38,509 nucleotides of DNA from an uncultured Granulosicoccaceae bacterium (GTDB lineage Bacteria > Pseudomonadota > Gammaproteobacteria > Granulosicoccales > Granulosicoccaceae): positions 1 to 38,509 of the forward strand of contig CALJNA010000149.1 of assembly GCA_937981955.1 (NCBI GenBank), given 5' to 3'. Under the pieces are notes generated by a model, which was given only the letters and a program-made list of their open reading frames with translations, had not been told where the DNA came from and searched no databases. Of this stretch, positions 6,982 through 15,579 are shown one piece after another. A program made the position numbers and the translations under genes. Numbering within the stretch: position 1 is the first letter of the stretch; each line of letters begins with the position of its first letter.

Positions 6982-7923
6982 ATGGCCATCGTTAGCCCTG
7001 AAAAATCAGTTGTTACCTCCCTGTCGAGTGTCAAAGAGCAGCGACTCGATCTGCAGCTGCGCCAGCTCGAATTCCATGCACTCTTGCACCGCAAACTTGA
7101 TCTTGAGCTCTTGCTTGAAAGCTTCATGAGTGAAGCCCAGGCTTTTGTTCGATTCGATGGTATGCAGTTTCTGGCTGGAGATCGCGGGCGTGATTTGCTG
7201 GTCGGCGATGTTCGCCAGCATCGACAACAATTTGAGCTGAAGCTCGGTGATCGTCATCTGGGTGATATTTGCCTGATGCGCGGCAAAGCGTTTACTTCTC
7301 GTGAGCAGCGCGATGCCGACCGGTTGGTTGAAAGTCTGGTTTACCCGCTTGAAAATGCGCTCGAGCATCACAGTGCCTTGCTTGCCTCAATGACAGACCG
7401 TGCCTCTGGCGTGCACAACCAGCTGGCCTTGCAACAACAACTACCACGAGAAATTCGTCTGGCGCGGCGTGCTGAACAGCCATTAGCCGTGATGCTGATT
7501 ACGGTAGATTATCTGGAGTCCATCAGTGAACACCATGGTTCGTCAGTAGGGGAGCAAGCGTGGCAGTCGGTTGCTGAAGCGCTCAGCGAGCGTTTGCGTC
7601 AAAGCGATATCATATTCCGCACAGAGCTTGATGAGTTTCTGATCATCCTGAACCACACTGATTTAGACGGTGCACTGGCGCTCAGTGAACGATTGAGAGC
7701 GCAGGTTGATCGGGCGGTGAGCTTCGACAACGTGCAATTTGTGTTGACTGCCAGCGCTGGTGTGACGGTACTGGATGAGTCGGATAATGGCGATGCGCTG
7801 ATACAGCGAGCCAGAGAGGCATTGTCCCAGGCACGGCAGGCCGGTCGAAATCAGATCAAGGCTTTGCCTGCCGAAACACCCGACGGCGGAGACGATTCGC
7901 CAGGTGGCGGCTCGGTCGCTTAA
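6982..7923 (+). CDS. GAF-like/degenerate GGDEF protein, candidate c-di-GMP receptor
   Basis: A 313-residue soluble protein. Residues about 30-130 look like a GAF-type sensor domain joined by a helix to a GGDEF fold (about 140-300). The active-site signature is ELDEF (215-219), not GGDEF, and the substrate-contacting Asn and Asp after the first metal Asp (D176) are Ser and Glu. Diguanylate cyclase activity is therefore unlikely. The RxxD inhibitory site, RQSD (206-209), is intact at the usual five-residue distance, so it may bind c-di-GMP. It is expressed from a strong sigma-54-type promoter, next to fleN-fliA, which suggests a motility role. The last 20 residues are Gly/Asp-rich. Confidence 0.8.
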   Translation: MAIVSPEKSVVTSLSSVKEQRLDLQLRQLEFHALLHRKLDLELLLESFMSEAQAFVRFDGMQFLAGDRGRDLLVGDVRQHRQQFELKLGDRHLGDICLMRGKAFTSREQRDADRLVESLVYPLENALEHHSALLASMTDRASGVHNQLALQQQLPREIRLARRAEQPLAVMLITVDYLESISEHHGSSVGEQAWQSVAEALSERLRQSDIIFRTELDEFLIILNHTDLDGALALSERLRAQVDRAVSFDNVQFVLTASAGVTVLDESDNGDALIQRAREALSQARQAGRNQIKALPAETPDGGDDSPGGGSVA

Positions 7924-7972
7924 ACTTATTGGCGAAAACGGCTAAAAGATCCCCACAGATTTGTCTTTCGGG

Positions 7973-7978
7973 TATAAT
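7973..7978 (+). promoter_or_regulatory. -10 element of the tRNA-Glu promoter
   Basis: A perfect TATAAT is followed by a G/C-rich discriminator (CTCGGCTCG) 41 bases before the tRNA. The hexamer at the -35 position (around 7950) is poor. Such promoters are typical of stable RNA genes. Confidence 0.55.
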
Positions 7979-8018
7979 TCTCGGCTCGAAGGCGTCAGGG
8001 TTCCCCTGTCGAAACAAC

Positions 8019-8094
8019 GTCCCCTTCGTCTAGTGGCCTAGGACACCGCCCTTTCACGGCGGTAACAGGGGTTCGAGTCCCCTAGGGGACGCCA
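8019..8094 (+). tRNA. tRNA-Glu (anticodon TTC)
   Basis: A 76-base cloverleaf: acceptor stem GTCCCCT/AGGGGAC, D-arm, anticodon stem CCGCC/GGCGG with loop CTTTCAC (anticodon TTC), T-arm with GTTCGAG, discriminator G and an encoded CCA. It reads glutamate codons GAA and GAG. Confidence 0.97.
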
Positions 8095-8110
8095 TTTTCT
8101 TCAAATGGCG
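8090..8110 (+). terminator. Hairpin at the 3' end of tRNA-Glu
   Basis: CGCCATTT (8090-8097) and AAATGGCG (8103-8110) form a perfect 8-bp stem with a five-base loop. The left arm contains the tRNA CCA end. No T-run follows. It may end transcription weakly or mark a processing site. Confidence 0.5.
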
Positions 8111-8167
8111 TTAGTTGTTACTTCTTTATGTTTTCACTCGGCTTGCATAGCTTGCCACGCCTACCGC

Positions 8168-10300
8168 CTACTGAGACGAGGAAGCGTGTGACTGGGTTTG
8201 CTCAGCTACGTCCTTAACATCCGGGTTCAATCCAGCTTCCACATTGGCAGCCGCTTCGCTATTTTCTTCAGAATTGTCAGACCACGTTAATCCGTTGGGT
8301 GCGACATTCCAACTAAGCATGTCGTTCGCAGCTTTCGCATCCGCAACGAACTCAAGCAAAGCCTCGCGTGGTACCGACATGGATTTCAGAATGAAGGTAT
8401 GTGAGATGACGATCGATTTTTCGTCGCTCTTCTGTCTAATGTAGAGCGCATAGTCGAAGTAATCGTTACTGATGGTTTCCGTATACGTGCCGTCTTCCTG
8501 AATTTCAGGCAGGTAGAGTTTCGTGTTCTCAGAGATCTTTACTCCGTGTCCAAGGTAGTAGGCTCTTTCCCGATATTCCGGTGCTTTTGGTGTTTTAAGG
8601 TAGTGCTGAATTTCTTCAGTGGACACTTCAAAATAGGGATCTTCGGGGCCGCTTGCGTGCCATACATTCTTTAGCCCGTAGTGTTCAAACGTAAAGTTTC
8701 GGTTACGAGAAGCTTCGGTAAAGCGCATTGGCTCAATGCGATCGATTGTTCCATAGATATCGCGATAGTACTCAAGATAGCTATCTGACAATTCATCGAT
8801 ACCCTGATTGCTGATTCGGCTACGATGCGATTCAGCGCTGAGTGCTGCGCGTTCTGTTCGAATGGAGTACTCGCCTTCAGTCTTACTCGCTTCTGTCATT
8901 GTCAACTGTTTTCGTACAGTCATTTTGTACAAGTCTCTTTTACTACCCATGGCAGACAGTGCGGATACATCATTATCTATGACTAGCGCATAGCCGTAGT
9001 CGGGCTCATGGAAATCGCCCAGTTTGCCTGTTTGATAGCTGCTGGTCGGGTCTATCCAGTGAGACTCACCGTTTCTCTCCACATGCACAATGACATGGTT
9101 AAACGCGTGTAAACGATAAATGTAATCACTTCGTCGTAGTCGTTCTCGGGTGTTCACCAGAGCGGGTTGTGCTTTCACATCGAGCTCATCGAGTATGGCA
9201 ATAAGTAGTAGTGCCTTGTCTTTACAATCACCAAAGCGTCGGGCCAGTGTTTCATCGGGGTGGGAAGGGTTATGAGAATTTTCGCCAAGCTCAACGCCAA
9301 AGTAACGTATTTCATCCTGTACCCATTGCAGGGCTGCGCCAATATACGCAGCTTCAGATTTGTGTTCGGCTTTGATTTCCCGCGCAATCTGTTTCACTTG
9401 CTCAGATTGCATGTTGGGCTTGTTGTAGTGCGGTAACGACCACGCAACAATATCATCCCAGTCACCCACCGAGCTTATGCTGAATGCCGGGTCGAACTCG
9501 GTCCATACTGGTTCGTTTTCAACGTCTTTCAACTCTTTCGGATCGGTCGAATTCCAACTGTATGTTCGAATACCGTTAGCAACAGATTCGCTGAGACTGA
9601 ACTGATCTTTGATATTGGCCTGATTGTCGAGATCCTGCTGACGTACAAACATGTTGGTGTTTGCATCTACCTGTATTCGAAATCCAACTTCGCCGATTGC
9701 AGAATAGTACTGAGTGGCCACACCGTATTCGACAATGTCTTCGTAGACAGGATTTGCACCTTTAATGGTATAGCTGTGTCTGATCACATCACCCACGCGG
9801 ACGTCTTTCAGAATCGCTGCGAGTGTGGTGGTGCCATCGTACAGAAGTTCGTCGAGGCGACCTTCGGTTCTGAGTTGTTCGTAACTGGTTTCGGTTAGTC
9901 GGTCGAGGTATTTGCCTTTGCGAATAATGCCGAGTTCATGAATAACCACCGATTCGTAGTTCGGATCGTAATGGATTTCGATAGTTGATCGAGACTCCAC
10001 ACCTGCACGGTTAGTCAGCTCATATTCCAGGGCTTTGTAAGAAGATCGGTTTTGCGGGTCAATGGCGTTGATCTGGCGGTCGTAAAGTCGATAGAACACG
10101 CCATCGTTCGCGCGATACTTTGCCTGTTCGATCGGGGCAGGTGAGGGGGTTACCTGCACCCAGTCTGGCGCATCTTCAATCGTATACGCCGATGCGATGC
10201 CGGCGTAGGTAAAGCTTAGTAATGTGAACGCAGCGGTGATGACTTTGCGTGTTGTTGACTGGTAACGAGTGGGTGTCAAACTGACTGGCAGTAAAGTCAT
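8168..10300 (-). CDS. Secreted DUF3857/transglutaminase-like protein
   Basis: A 710-residue protein. A signal peptide with cleavage after ASA (about 38) exports it to the periplasm. Residues about 75-230 form a DUF3857 domain, and 300-430 a transglutaminase-like papain fold with the expected triad: Cys359 in GDCKDKA, His402 in FNHVIVH and Asp417 in WIDPT. The C-terminal third (about 450-670) is the beta-rich domain usually seen with DUF3857. Family proteins are often annotated from the domains alone, and the substrate is unknown; peptide or cell-envelope processing is a guess. ATG 10300 is preceded by AGGA eight bases upstream. It lies downstream of a LysR gene on the same strand but 275 bases apart. 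Confidence 0.85.
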   Translation of the reverse strand: MTLLPVSLTPTRYQSTTRKVITAAFTLLSFTYAGIASAYTIEDAPDWVQVTPSPAPIEQAKYRANDGVFYRLYDRQINAIDPQNRSSYKALEYELTNRAGVESRSTIEIHYDPNYESVVIHELGIIRKGKYLDRLTETSYEQLRTEGRLDELLYDGTTTLAAILKDVRVGDVIRHSYTIKGANPVYEDIVEYGVATQYYSAIGEVGFRIQVDANTNMFVRQQDLDNQANIKDQFSLSESVANGIRTYSWNSTDPKELKDVENEPVWTEFDPAFSISSVGDWDDIVAWSLPHYNKPNMQSEQVKQIAREIKAEHKSEAAYIGAALQWVQDEIRYFGVELGENSHNPSHPDETLARRFGDCKDKALLLIAILDELDVKAQPALVNTRERLRRSDYIYRLHAFNHVIVHVERNGESHWIDPTSSYQTGKLGDFHEPDYGYALVIDNDVSALSAMGSKRDLYKMTVRKQLTMTEASKTEGEYSIRTERAALSAESHRSRISNQGIDELSDSYLEYYRDIYGTIDRIEPMRFTEASRNRNFTFEHYGLKNVWHASGPEDPYFEVSTEEIQHYLKTPKAPEYRERAYYLGHGVKISENTKLYLPEIQEDGTYTETISNDYFDYALYIRQKSDEKSIVISHTFILKSMSVPREALLEFVADAKAANDMLSWNVAPNGLTWSDNSEENSEAAANVEAGLNPDVKDVAEQTQSHASSSQ

Positions 10301-10575
10301 CGATCAATCCTGTGAGTTCGATATGCTGTTTGTCCAAGTTCATTATGGAACGGCGCTGAGCCAGCTCAAATTCAGTATAAAACAATAAAGTGTGACACAG
10401 GTACGTCTGTCTAGTTACAGCTTCGCACCAAAACGGGTTCTTTGTGATCTGCTCACAACGGCCATATTTTCACACCAGAGTGATGGCGGTTCGGTACGCA
10501 GAAATTACTTTGGATTAAAGTGTCTATATTTTGGTAGCTAATTCGGTGCTATAACGAGACGAGTGTGCAAAGAAA

Positions 10576-11460
10576 CTAGCACAACCCTTTCTCGGCAATG
10601 AAACGGCTAAATAATAATGTGAGACTTTCTCTGCGCGAATTGTCTGGCCAGATGGCGTAGATGCCCAGGTTGCGAAGTTTCCAATCGGCTAGCAGCCGCA
10701 CAAGCTTACCACTTTCAACTCCGCGTTCAGCCAGAAAAGATGGTAAGACAGTCACCCCCATATTCTGTGTAGCCAGGTGATACAACGCATCGATACTATC
10801 TACAACAATTTGCGAATTACCGGTAACTTGCACAACTTCATCTGCAGGAGAAGTAAATTCAACTTTATTACTGCGCTGGTTGAAATGAATCCAATCCCAT
10901 GACGACAGGTCGGACGGTTGCAATGGATTCTCCCGCTCGCTCGCGTATTCTTTCCCGGCCACCAGCCAACGATGACCTTCAGCTAACCGTCTGGACATCA
11001 GGTTACTGTTATCAAGCCAGCCCACACGGATGACGAGATCAAAGCCGTCTTCTATGAGTCGCTGTCGATGATCTGTGTAATTTACGTAAAAATTTACTTT
11101 CGGGTGAATTCGAGCAAACTCTGCGATAGCTGAAGTTAGCGGACCGTTCGTCAGGAAAGCGGGAATTGATATTCTGAGCGTGCCAGAAAGCTCGTTTGAC
11201 AGCGCATTAAGTTCGTTAAGACCCGCGTCTGCGCTACGGAGTATCTCTTCAGCTCGTGCATATAAAACGCTGCCTTCGTTTGTTAGTGATATTTTTCTTG
11301 TGCTGCGATACAGCAAGGTGACTCCGAGATAGCTCTCAAGATTTGAAACCAGTTCGCTAATTCTAGAAGGCGCAAGATCCATTCTTTGTGCAGCTGCGCG
11401 AAAGGAGCCTTCCTCGACAACCACAGCAAAAATGGCCATATTTCTTAAGTGATTTATCAT
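10576..11460 (-). CDS. LysR-family transcriptional regulator
   Basis: A 294-residue protein of normal LysR length. The N-terminal winged helix-turn-helix is clear (MAIFAVVVEEGSFRAAAQRM ... SRISELVSNLE), followed by a helical linker and a substrate-binding domain (about 90-290, LSGTLRISIPAFL onward). It resembles the group that controls neighbouring oxidoreductases or transporters. It is divergent from a pair of secreted-protein genes across 363 bases, the classic LysR arrangement, so it probably controls those genes; the effector is unknown. The ribosome site before ATG 11460 is weak (GAGA). Confidence 0.88.
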   Translation of the reverse strand: MINHLRNMAIFAVVVEEGSFRAAAQRMDLAPSRISELVSNLESYLGVTLLYRSTRKISLTNEGSVLYARAEEILRSADAGLNELNALSNELSGTLRISIPAFLTNGPLTSAIAEFARIHPKVNFYVNYTDHRQRLIEDGFDLVIRVGWLDNSNLMSRRLAEGHRWLVAGKEYASERENPLQPSDLSSWDWIHFNQRSNKVEFTSPADEVVQVTGNSQIVVDSIDALYHLATQNMGVTVLPSFLAERGVESGKLVRLLADWKLRNLGIYAIWPDNSRRESLTLLFSRFIAEKGLC

Positions 11461-11823
11461 TGTGTTGTCTCGCGGAACAGACAGTTTCGGTTTTACGTAT
11501 TTATCCAGATTACCTTAATAAAACTTATTTATTCGGAAATTATCCTTCGCGCCAGTTAATCTCAGCTATTCGGCTCTGCCATGTACGAGTGCAATCCTTA
11601 ATAAGTTAGATATGACAACAGCAAGAGTTTACGTGTTGTATGTTAGTTATTGTTCGGATAAACAGAACCGTCGTTTCGGGTTTCAGCCTATTGTCTGTAT
11701 ATATACGCGATCGTAGACTGAATGGAGCAATATAGTTACGTGCTGTCCGGCGATGTGCGCCAGCTTCTCTCATCCACACATCCACTTGAATGTTAACGAA
11801 AAAAAACCTAAGGATCACTTTGA
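11461..11823. other. 363-bp divergent intergenic region (LysR/secreted protein)
   Basis: No gene is supported. Two loosely similar stretches, GTTTCGGTTTTACG near 11487 and GTTTCGGGTTTCAG near 11674, could be regulator sites but differ too much to call. The only clear signal is CTAAGGA, a good ribosome site for the gene at 11824. Confidence 0.5.
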
Positions 11824-13062
11824 ATGGCTAGAAGAAATAACATGATCAGCTTGATCGTCGTTTTGGCAGGTGGCATGTTTTCCATGTCAGGAGCCTACGC
11901 ATCTGAACTTGACATTGAATTTGCCGGAGCGCTGGAATTTTCCGACACAGGAACGCTTTTTGTCGGTGACAACTACAACGGTTCTATTTACGCTTTTGAT
12001 TTAGAAGCCGAGACTAAGTCTGAAAAGGTGGTGCCGGTAAATATTGGAGATATCGATGTAAAAATCTCCGATGTGCTGGGTGTAGCGCCTAGTGCATTAT
12101 CAATAAATGACATGGCCGTACACCCTTTATCGGCGGAGGTTTTCATATCAGTTTCACGAATTGGTAACTTTGAATCTGCACCTGCGATAGTCAAGGTGGC
12201 GCAAGATGCCACGATTGAACTGGTAGATCTCAACTCACTCGGCTTTCAAAAGCAGGAACTTGCTAGTTATCCCAATCAGGATACAACTTTCAGACCCCGT
12301 GGACTCGGTAAATCTCCACCTATGGTGCGTGACATAGCAAAAGGCAATATCAAACTTAGCTCTTTAGCCATCATGGATATGGAATTCTACAAAGGAGAGT
12401 TATTTGTATCGGGAGTTGCTTTTGATAATTTCCTTTCGACACTACGACGTTTGCCTTATCCATTCTCAGGGGAGCAAACTTTAGCAAGCGTGGAGATGTA
12501 TCATATTTCGCACGATCAGTTTGAAACGCGTGCTCCGGTACGAGCCATGTCGATTCAGGAAATCGATGGTAAGCCACAGCTTGTTGCTGCTTATACCTGC
12601 AGTCCCATCGTTCTAATCGGTTTGGATGAAATAGTGGATGGCGCTAAAATCAAAGCGCGAACACTAATGGATTATGGTAACGGGCAACCGATTGACATGG
12701 TCTCATACTCCATGAACGGGGAAGAGATGCTGTTTTTAACCAGTAACAGCAGATCACCTCACGTTATACCCGTCTCTAGCCTGAACAACGCCAAAGTGTA
12801 CACACCCGAAGAACTACCACGTGGTGGAAAATCAGACATGATGCCCATAATGCCAGTCGGTGATACCGGAAAAACGGTTATGTTTGACGGCATGTCCATG
12901 CAAATTGCGCCGTTGGGAGACTCTCTGTTTGTATCCCTGACTCGAGACATGTATACAGGTAGTTTGAATATGGACTCCAACTACAATGGGTTCCCTAACA
13001 GATTGCACAACCTCACCGCAGAGTTCGACTTCCCACAGTACTGGACAGATAAAGCCAAATAA
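11824..13062 (+). CDS. Secreted protein with propeller-like sequence, function unknown
   Basis: A 412-residue protein with a signal peptide (hydrophobic 8-24, likely cleavage after AYA near 26). The mature part starts with GALEFSDTGTLFVGDNYNGSIYAFDL, which is like a beta-propeller blade (SMP-30/NHL style), and similar strand-turn patterns recur (about 90-130, 240-300). It contains no Cys pairs or heme motif. AAGGA nine bases before ATG 11824 supports the start; Met7 is an alternative. The next gene begins 13 bases downstream and is also secreted, so the two probably work together in the periplasm. A divergent LysR regulator faces them. I do not recognise a named family. Confidence 0.7.
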   Translation: MARRNNMISLIVVLAGGMFSMSGAYASELDIEFAGALEFSDTGTLFVGDNYNGSIYAFDLEAETKSEKVVPVNIGDIDVKISDVLGVAPSALSINDMAVHPLSAEVFISVSRIGNFESAPAIVKVAQDATIELVDLNSLGFQKQELASYPNQDTTFRPRGLGKSPPMVRDIAKGNIKLSSLAIMDMEFYKGELFVSGVAFDNFLSTLRRLPYPFSGEQTLASVEMYHISHDQFETRAPVRAMSIQEIDGKPQLVAAYTCSPIVLIGLDEIVDGAKIKARTLMDYGNGQPIDMVSYSMNGEEMLFLTSNSRSPHVIPVSSLNNAKVYTPEELPRGGKSDMMPIMPVGDTGKTVMFDGMSMQIAPLGDSLFVSLTRDMYTGSLNMDSNYNGFPNRLHNLTAEFDFPQYWTDKAK

Positions 13063-13074
13063 CTTTGTAAGTTA

Positions 13075-14214
13075 ATGCGTCTTTTGCCGCTCAAAAATTG
13101 CTGGGTTACAGGTGTTACAATCGCGCTCTACTGCTCATTGGTATTTGCCAATGACAGTAGAGTGATTCTCCCAGAGTCAGCGAACGACAATCTGGAGTTG
13201 TTGCTTCAGCACGACATCGGTGATGAACTTCCCTCGAACTACCTGGAAGTTTTTGTTGGCGAGCAAACCAATTGCTGTTCTGGAAAATCTGCTGTTGCCG
13301 GGCGTTATTTTGTCGAAAACCGTAAAGTCACTTTCGAACCAGCGTTTGAGTTTATTCTGGGTCAAAGTTATACCGTTGTCAGTCGGAGCGTAGTTGGCAG
13401 CAACCACGGTACAACGCAGGTTCAGGAATTTTCCATTGAACCCTCTGAAAAGACTGTCAGACCAAGTGTTGTTGGCATCTATCCTAGCGGTGATACCCTC
13501 CCGGAAAATACCCTGCGATTTTATATTCATTTCTCAACTCCAATGCGGCCCCACCTGACGACAAAATTCATCAGGCTTCTTGATGCTGAAGGTAGGTCAG
13601 ACACAGCTGCATTCATGAACTTTAAGCAGGAATTGTGGAGTAAGGATCGTAAGCGATTGACTTTGCTTATGGACCCCGGTCGAATTAAAAGAGGGGTAGC
13701 GCAAAACATGCGACTCGGTCCTGCGCTCGTTGAAGGCAACCGTTTTTCAATTGTTGTAAAAGAAGGTTGGCCGAGTGCAAATGGTGATAGTAAAGCGTCC
13801 AGGTTTGAAAAACGTTTTCTGGTTTCCGAGCGCCTGTCTACGCTACCTCAGATTGATCATTGGCAGATATCCGTACCCCATGTATTGACGCAAGATCCGA
13901 TAATCATTGACTTTGATCGACCGTTTGATCGCGTACTCGCCCAACATGCGATCAATATTATCGATCAGAATGGAAAACCCATTCAAGGTACTGTGTCGCT
14001 GCAGAAGAATGAAGAAAAGTGGATTTTCATGCCGCAGGAAACATGGCTGGACACAACTGTTCAGTTGGTTGTTGATACACGGTTAGAAGATGTTGCAGGA
14101 AACAACTTGAAAGAGTTGCTGGATAAAGCTTTACTAATTAATCCGGAAGAGACGAAAAATCAGGATTTAGATGCAACGACACAACGCCGTTGGCTGAAAC
14201 TTCGTTCGGGATAA
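13075..14214 (+). CDS. Secreted protein with bacterial Ig-like domains
   Basis: A 379-residue protein with a signal peptide ending near VFA (about 25). Two stretches, about 125-235 and 260-355, have the pattern of SbsA/Big_5 Ig-like domains (VVGIYPSGDTLPENTLRFYIHFSTPM, and IIIDFDRPFDRVLAQHAI... with VVDTRLEDVAGN near the end). Such domains occur in extracytoplasmic adhesion or assembly proteins. It follows the propeller-like gene by 12 bases with a weak ribosome site (TAAG) and converges with the MFS gene after only 17 bases. The function is unknown; a cell-surface or periplasmic partner of the upstream protein is inferred. Confidence 0.7.
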   Translation: MRLLPLKNCWVTGVTIALYCSLVFANDSRVILPESANDNLELLLQHDIGDELPSNYLEVFVGEQTNCCSGKSAVAGRYFVENRKVTFEPAFEFILGQSYTVVSRSVVGSNHGTTQVQEFSIEPSEKTVRPSVVGIYPSGDTLPENTLRFYIHFSTPMRPHLTTKFIRLLDAEGRSDTAAFMNFKQELWSKDRKRLTLLMDPGRIKRGVAQNMRLGPALVEGNRFSIVVKEGWPSANGDSKASRFEKRFLVSERLSTLPQIDHWQISVPHVLTQDPIIIDFDRPFDRVLAQHAINIIDQNGKPIQGTVSLQKNEEKWIFMPQETWLDTTVQLVVDTRLEDVAGNNLKELLDKALLINPEETKNQDLDATTQRRWLKLRSG

Positions 14215-14231
14215 GTCAGATTGCGACAAAG

Positions 14232-15458
14232 CTATTTATCCTCTTTTTGTCCGCGGCGTAAGAGTCGACCCAAAATAAAACTGGTTCTTGGAAGATAACG
14301 ATACGGACGACGGGTTTCGCTTTGTGGGCCTGCGGACATTCGGTAAAAGCCAAACACAACCAGAGCGGCGTGCGCGCAGGCGATCATAACGAACAGCATA
14401 GCCGGTCCTCCTGTTTGCATCAGGTAAGACGACAGCAACGGGCTTGCAATAGCTCCCACCCCGTATAAGAACAATAGCGATGCACTTAATTCAACAGCTT
14501 GCCCCGGTTCCGCAAAGTCATTGGCGTGGGCGGCAGACAGAGAGAAAACCGGAAACGTCACCAGTCCAAATATTAGCGCCGAAAAATAGACAATTGAACG
14601 CGAATCATTGTCGTTCAGGACGGTTGCTGCGCACACTACAATTGACAAAGCTGAAACGGCGATCAAGACCCACCGGCGATCGAAACGGTCGGCTAACCAC
14701 CCGATAGGGACTTGCGCAAGTGCACCGCCGAGAACGAAGGCGGCCAGAAAGTAGGCTATTTCGGTGGCAATCAAACCCACCTGTTGCCCGTACACCGGCC
14801 CGACCATACGAAACGATGCTGCGGTGACCCCCGCAACGATGGCGCCTGCTGCACCCAAGGGTGATACACGAAACGTTTTTAACGGGCTAAGGCTCGGCGC
14901 TTCGGAAATAGTGGGTGGTTGCACTCGGGTTACGACCAGCGGTAACAGTGATGCACAACAAAGTATGGTCAGCAGATTGTATGCAACGTAGTGAGCAGGC
15001 TCGAGTACGCTAAGCATCAACTGCGCTATCAACGACGCTCCCAAGTCAACCGAGCGGTAAACACCCAGTACTGTGCCACGATTGTTGTTCGTAACGCGTG
15101 CTTGCAGCCAGGCTTCCACAACCGTGTAGCAACCGGCCACACAGAATCCGGTCAACACTCTTAGTGCGGCCCAGATTACTGGGTCTATAAGAATAGGGTG
15201 GCCGGCCGCGCCAATGGCGCCACATGCTGCAAAGGCTGCAAACGTGCGTGAATGGCCGACAATGCCAACGAGCTTTGGAGCAAGCCAACAGCCAAGGAAA
15301 AAACCAAGAAAATGGCTGGACCCCAAAAGCCCGACTTCGGTTGTTGTAAAACCACTTTTCAGACCACCCAGCGCATCCAGTGGAGAAATGGCACCACTGC
15401 TCAGTTGCAGTAACGCTACAGATAAAAAGAGCGCGGCGAACGAGATCAGGGTGCGCAT
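14232..15458 (-). CDS. MFS transporter, YcaD-like
   Basis: A 408-residue inner-membrane protein with twelve predicted helices. The N-terminal half resembles Escherichia coli YcaD (TEVGLLGSSHFLGFFLG, then the WAALRVLTGFCVAGCYTVVE stretch), and the cytoplasmic loop motif appears as GWLADRFDRRWVL between helices 6/7-8. The substrate is unknown. It is alone: the peptidase upstream on the same strand ends 120 bases away. No clear Shine-Dalgarno sequence precedes ATG 15458. The C-terminus is basic (RRPYRYLPRT...RRGQKEDK), consistent with a cytoplasmic end. Confidence 0.85.
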   Translation of the reverse strand: MRTLISFAALFLSVALLQLSSGAISPLDALGGLKSGFTTTEVGLLGSSHFLGFFLGCWLAPKLVGIVGHSRTFAAFAACGAIGAAGHPILIDPVIWAALRVLTGFCVAGCYTVVEAWLQARVTNNNRGTVLGVYRSVDLGASLIAQLMLSVLEPAHYVAYNLLTILCCASLLPLVVTRVQPPTISEAPSLSPLKTFRVSPLGAAGAIVAGVTAASFRMVGPVYGQQVGLIATEIAYFLAAFVLGGALAQVPIGWLADRFDRRWVLIAVSALSIVVCAATVLNDNDSRSIVYFSALIFGLVTFPVFSLSAAHANDFAEPGQAVELSASLLFLYGVGAIASPLLSSYLMQTGGPAMLFVMIACAHAALVVFGFYRMSAGPQSETRRPYRYLPRTSFILGRLLRRGQKEDK

Positions 15459-15564
15459 AGTCGGTTTGGAAGGCTGCTGTTAGCGGTACGTTACACCTTT
15501 GCTAATGACATGGTGTGTTAAATATATAATTAAGTCTCGTGTGGATTATCTCACTCAGCAATTA

Positions 15565-15579
15565 AGCTTAGCCTAAGCT
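15565..15579 (-). terminator. Short dyad at the end of the glutamate mutase operon
   Basis: AGCTTAGCCTAAGCT is a 6-bp perfect palindromic stem with a three-base loop, overlapping the peptidase stop. No T-run follows on the minus strand, so a terminator role is weak. Confidence 0.25.
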
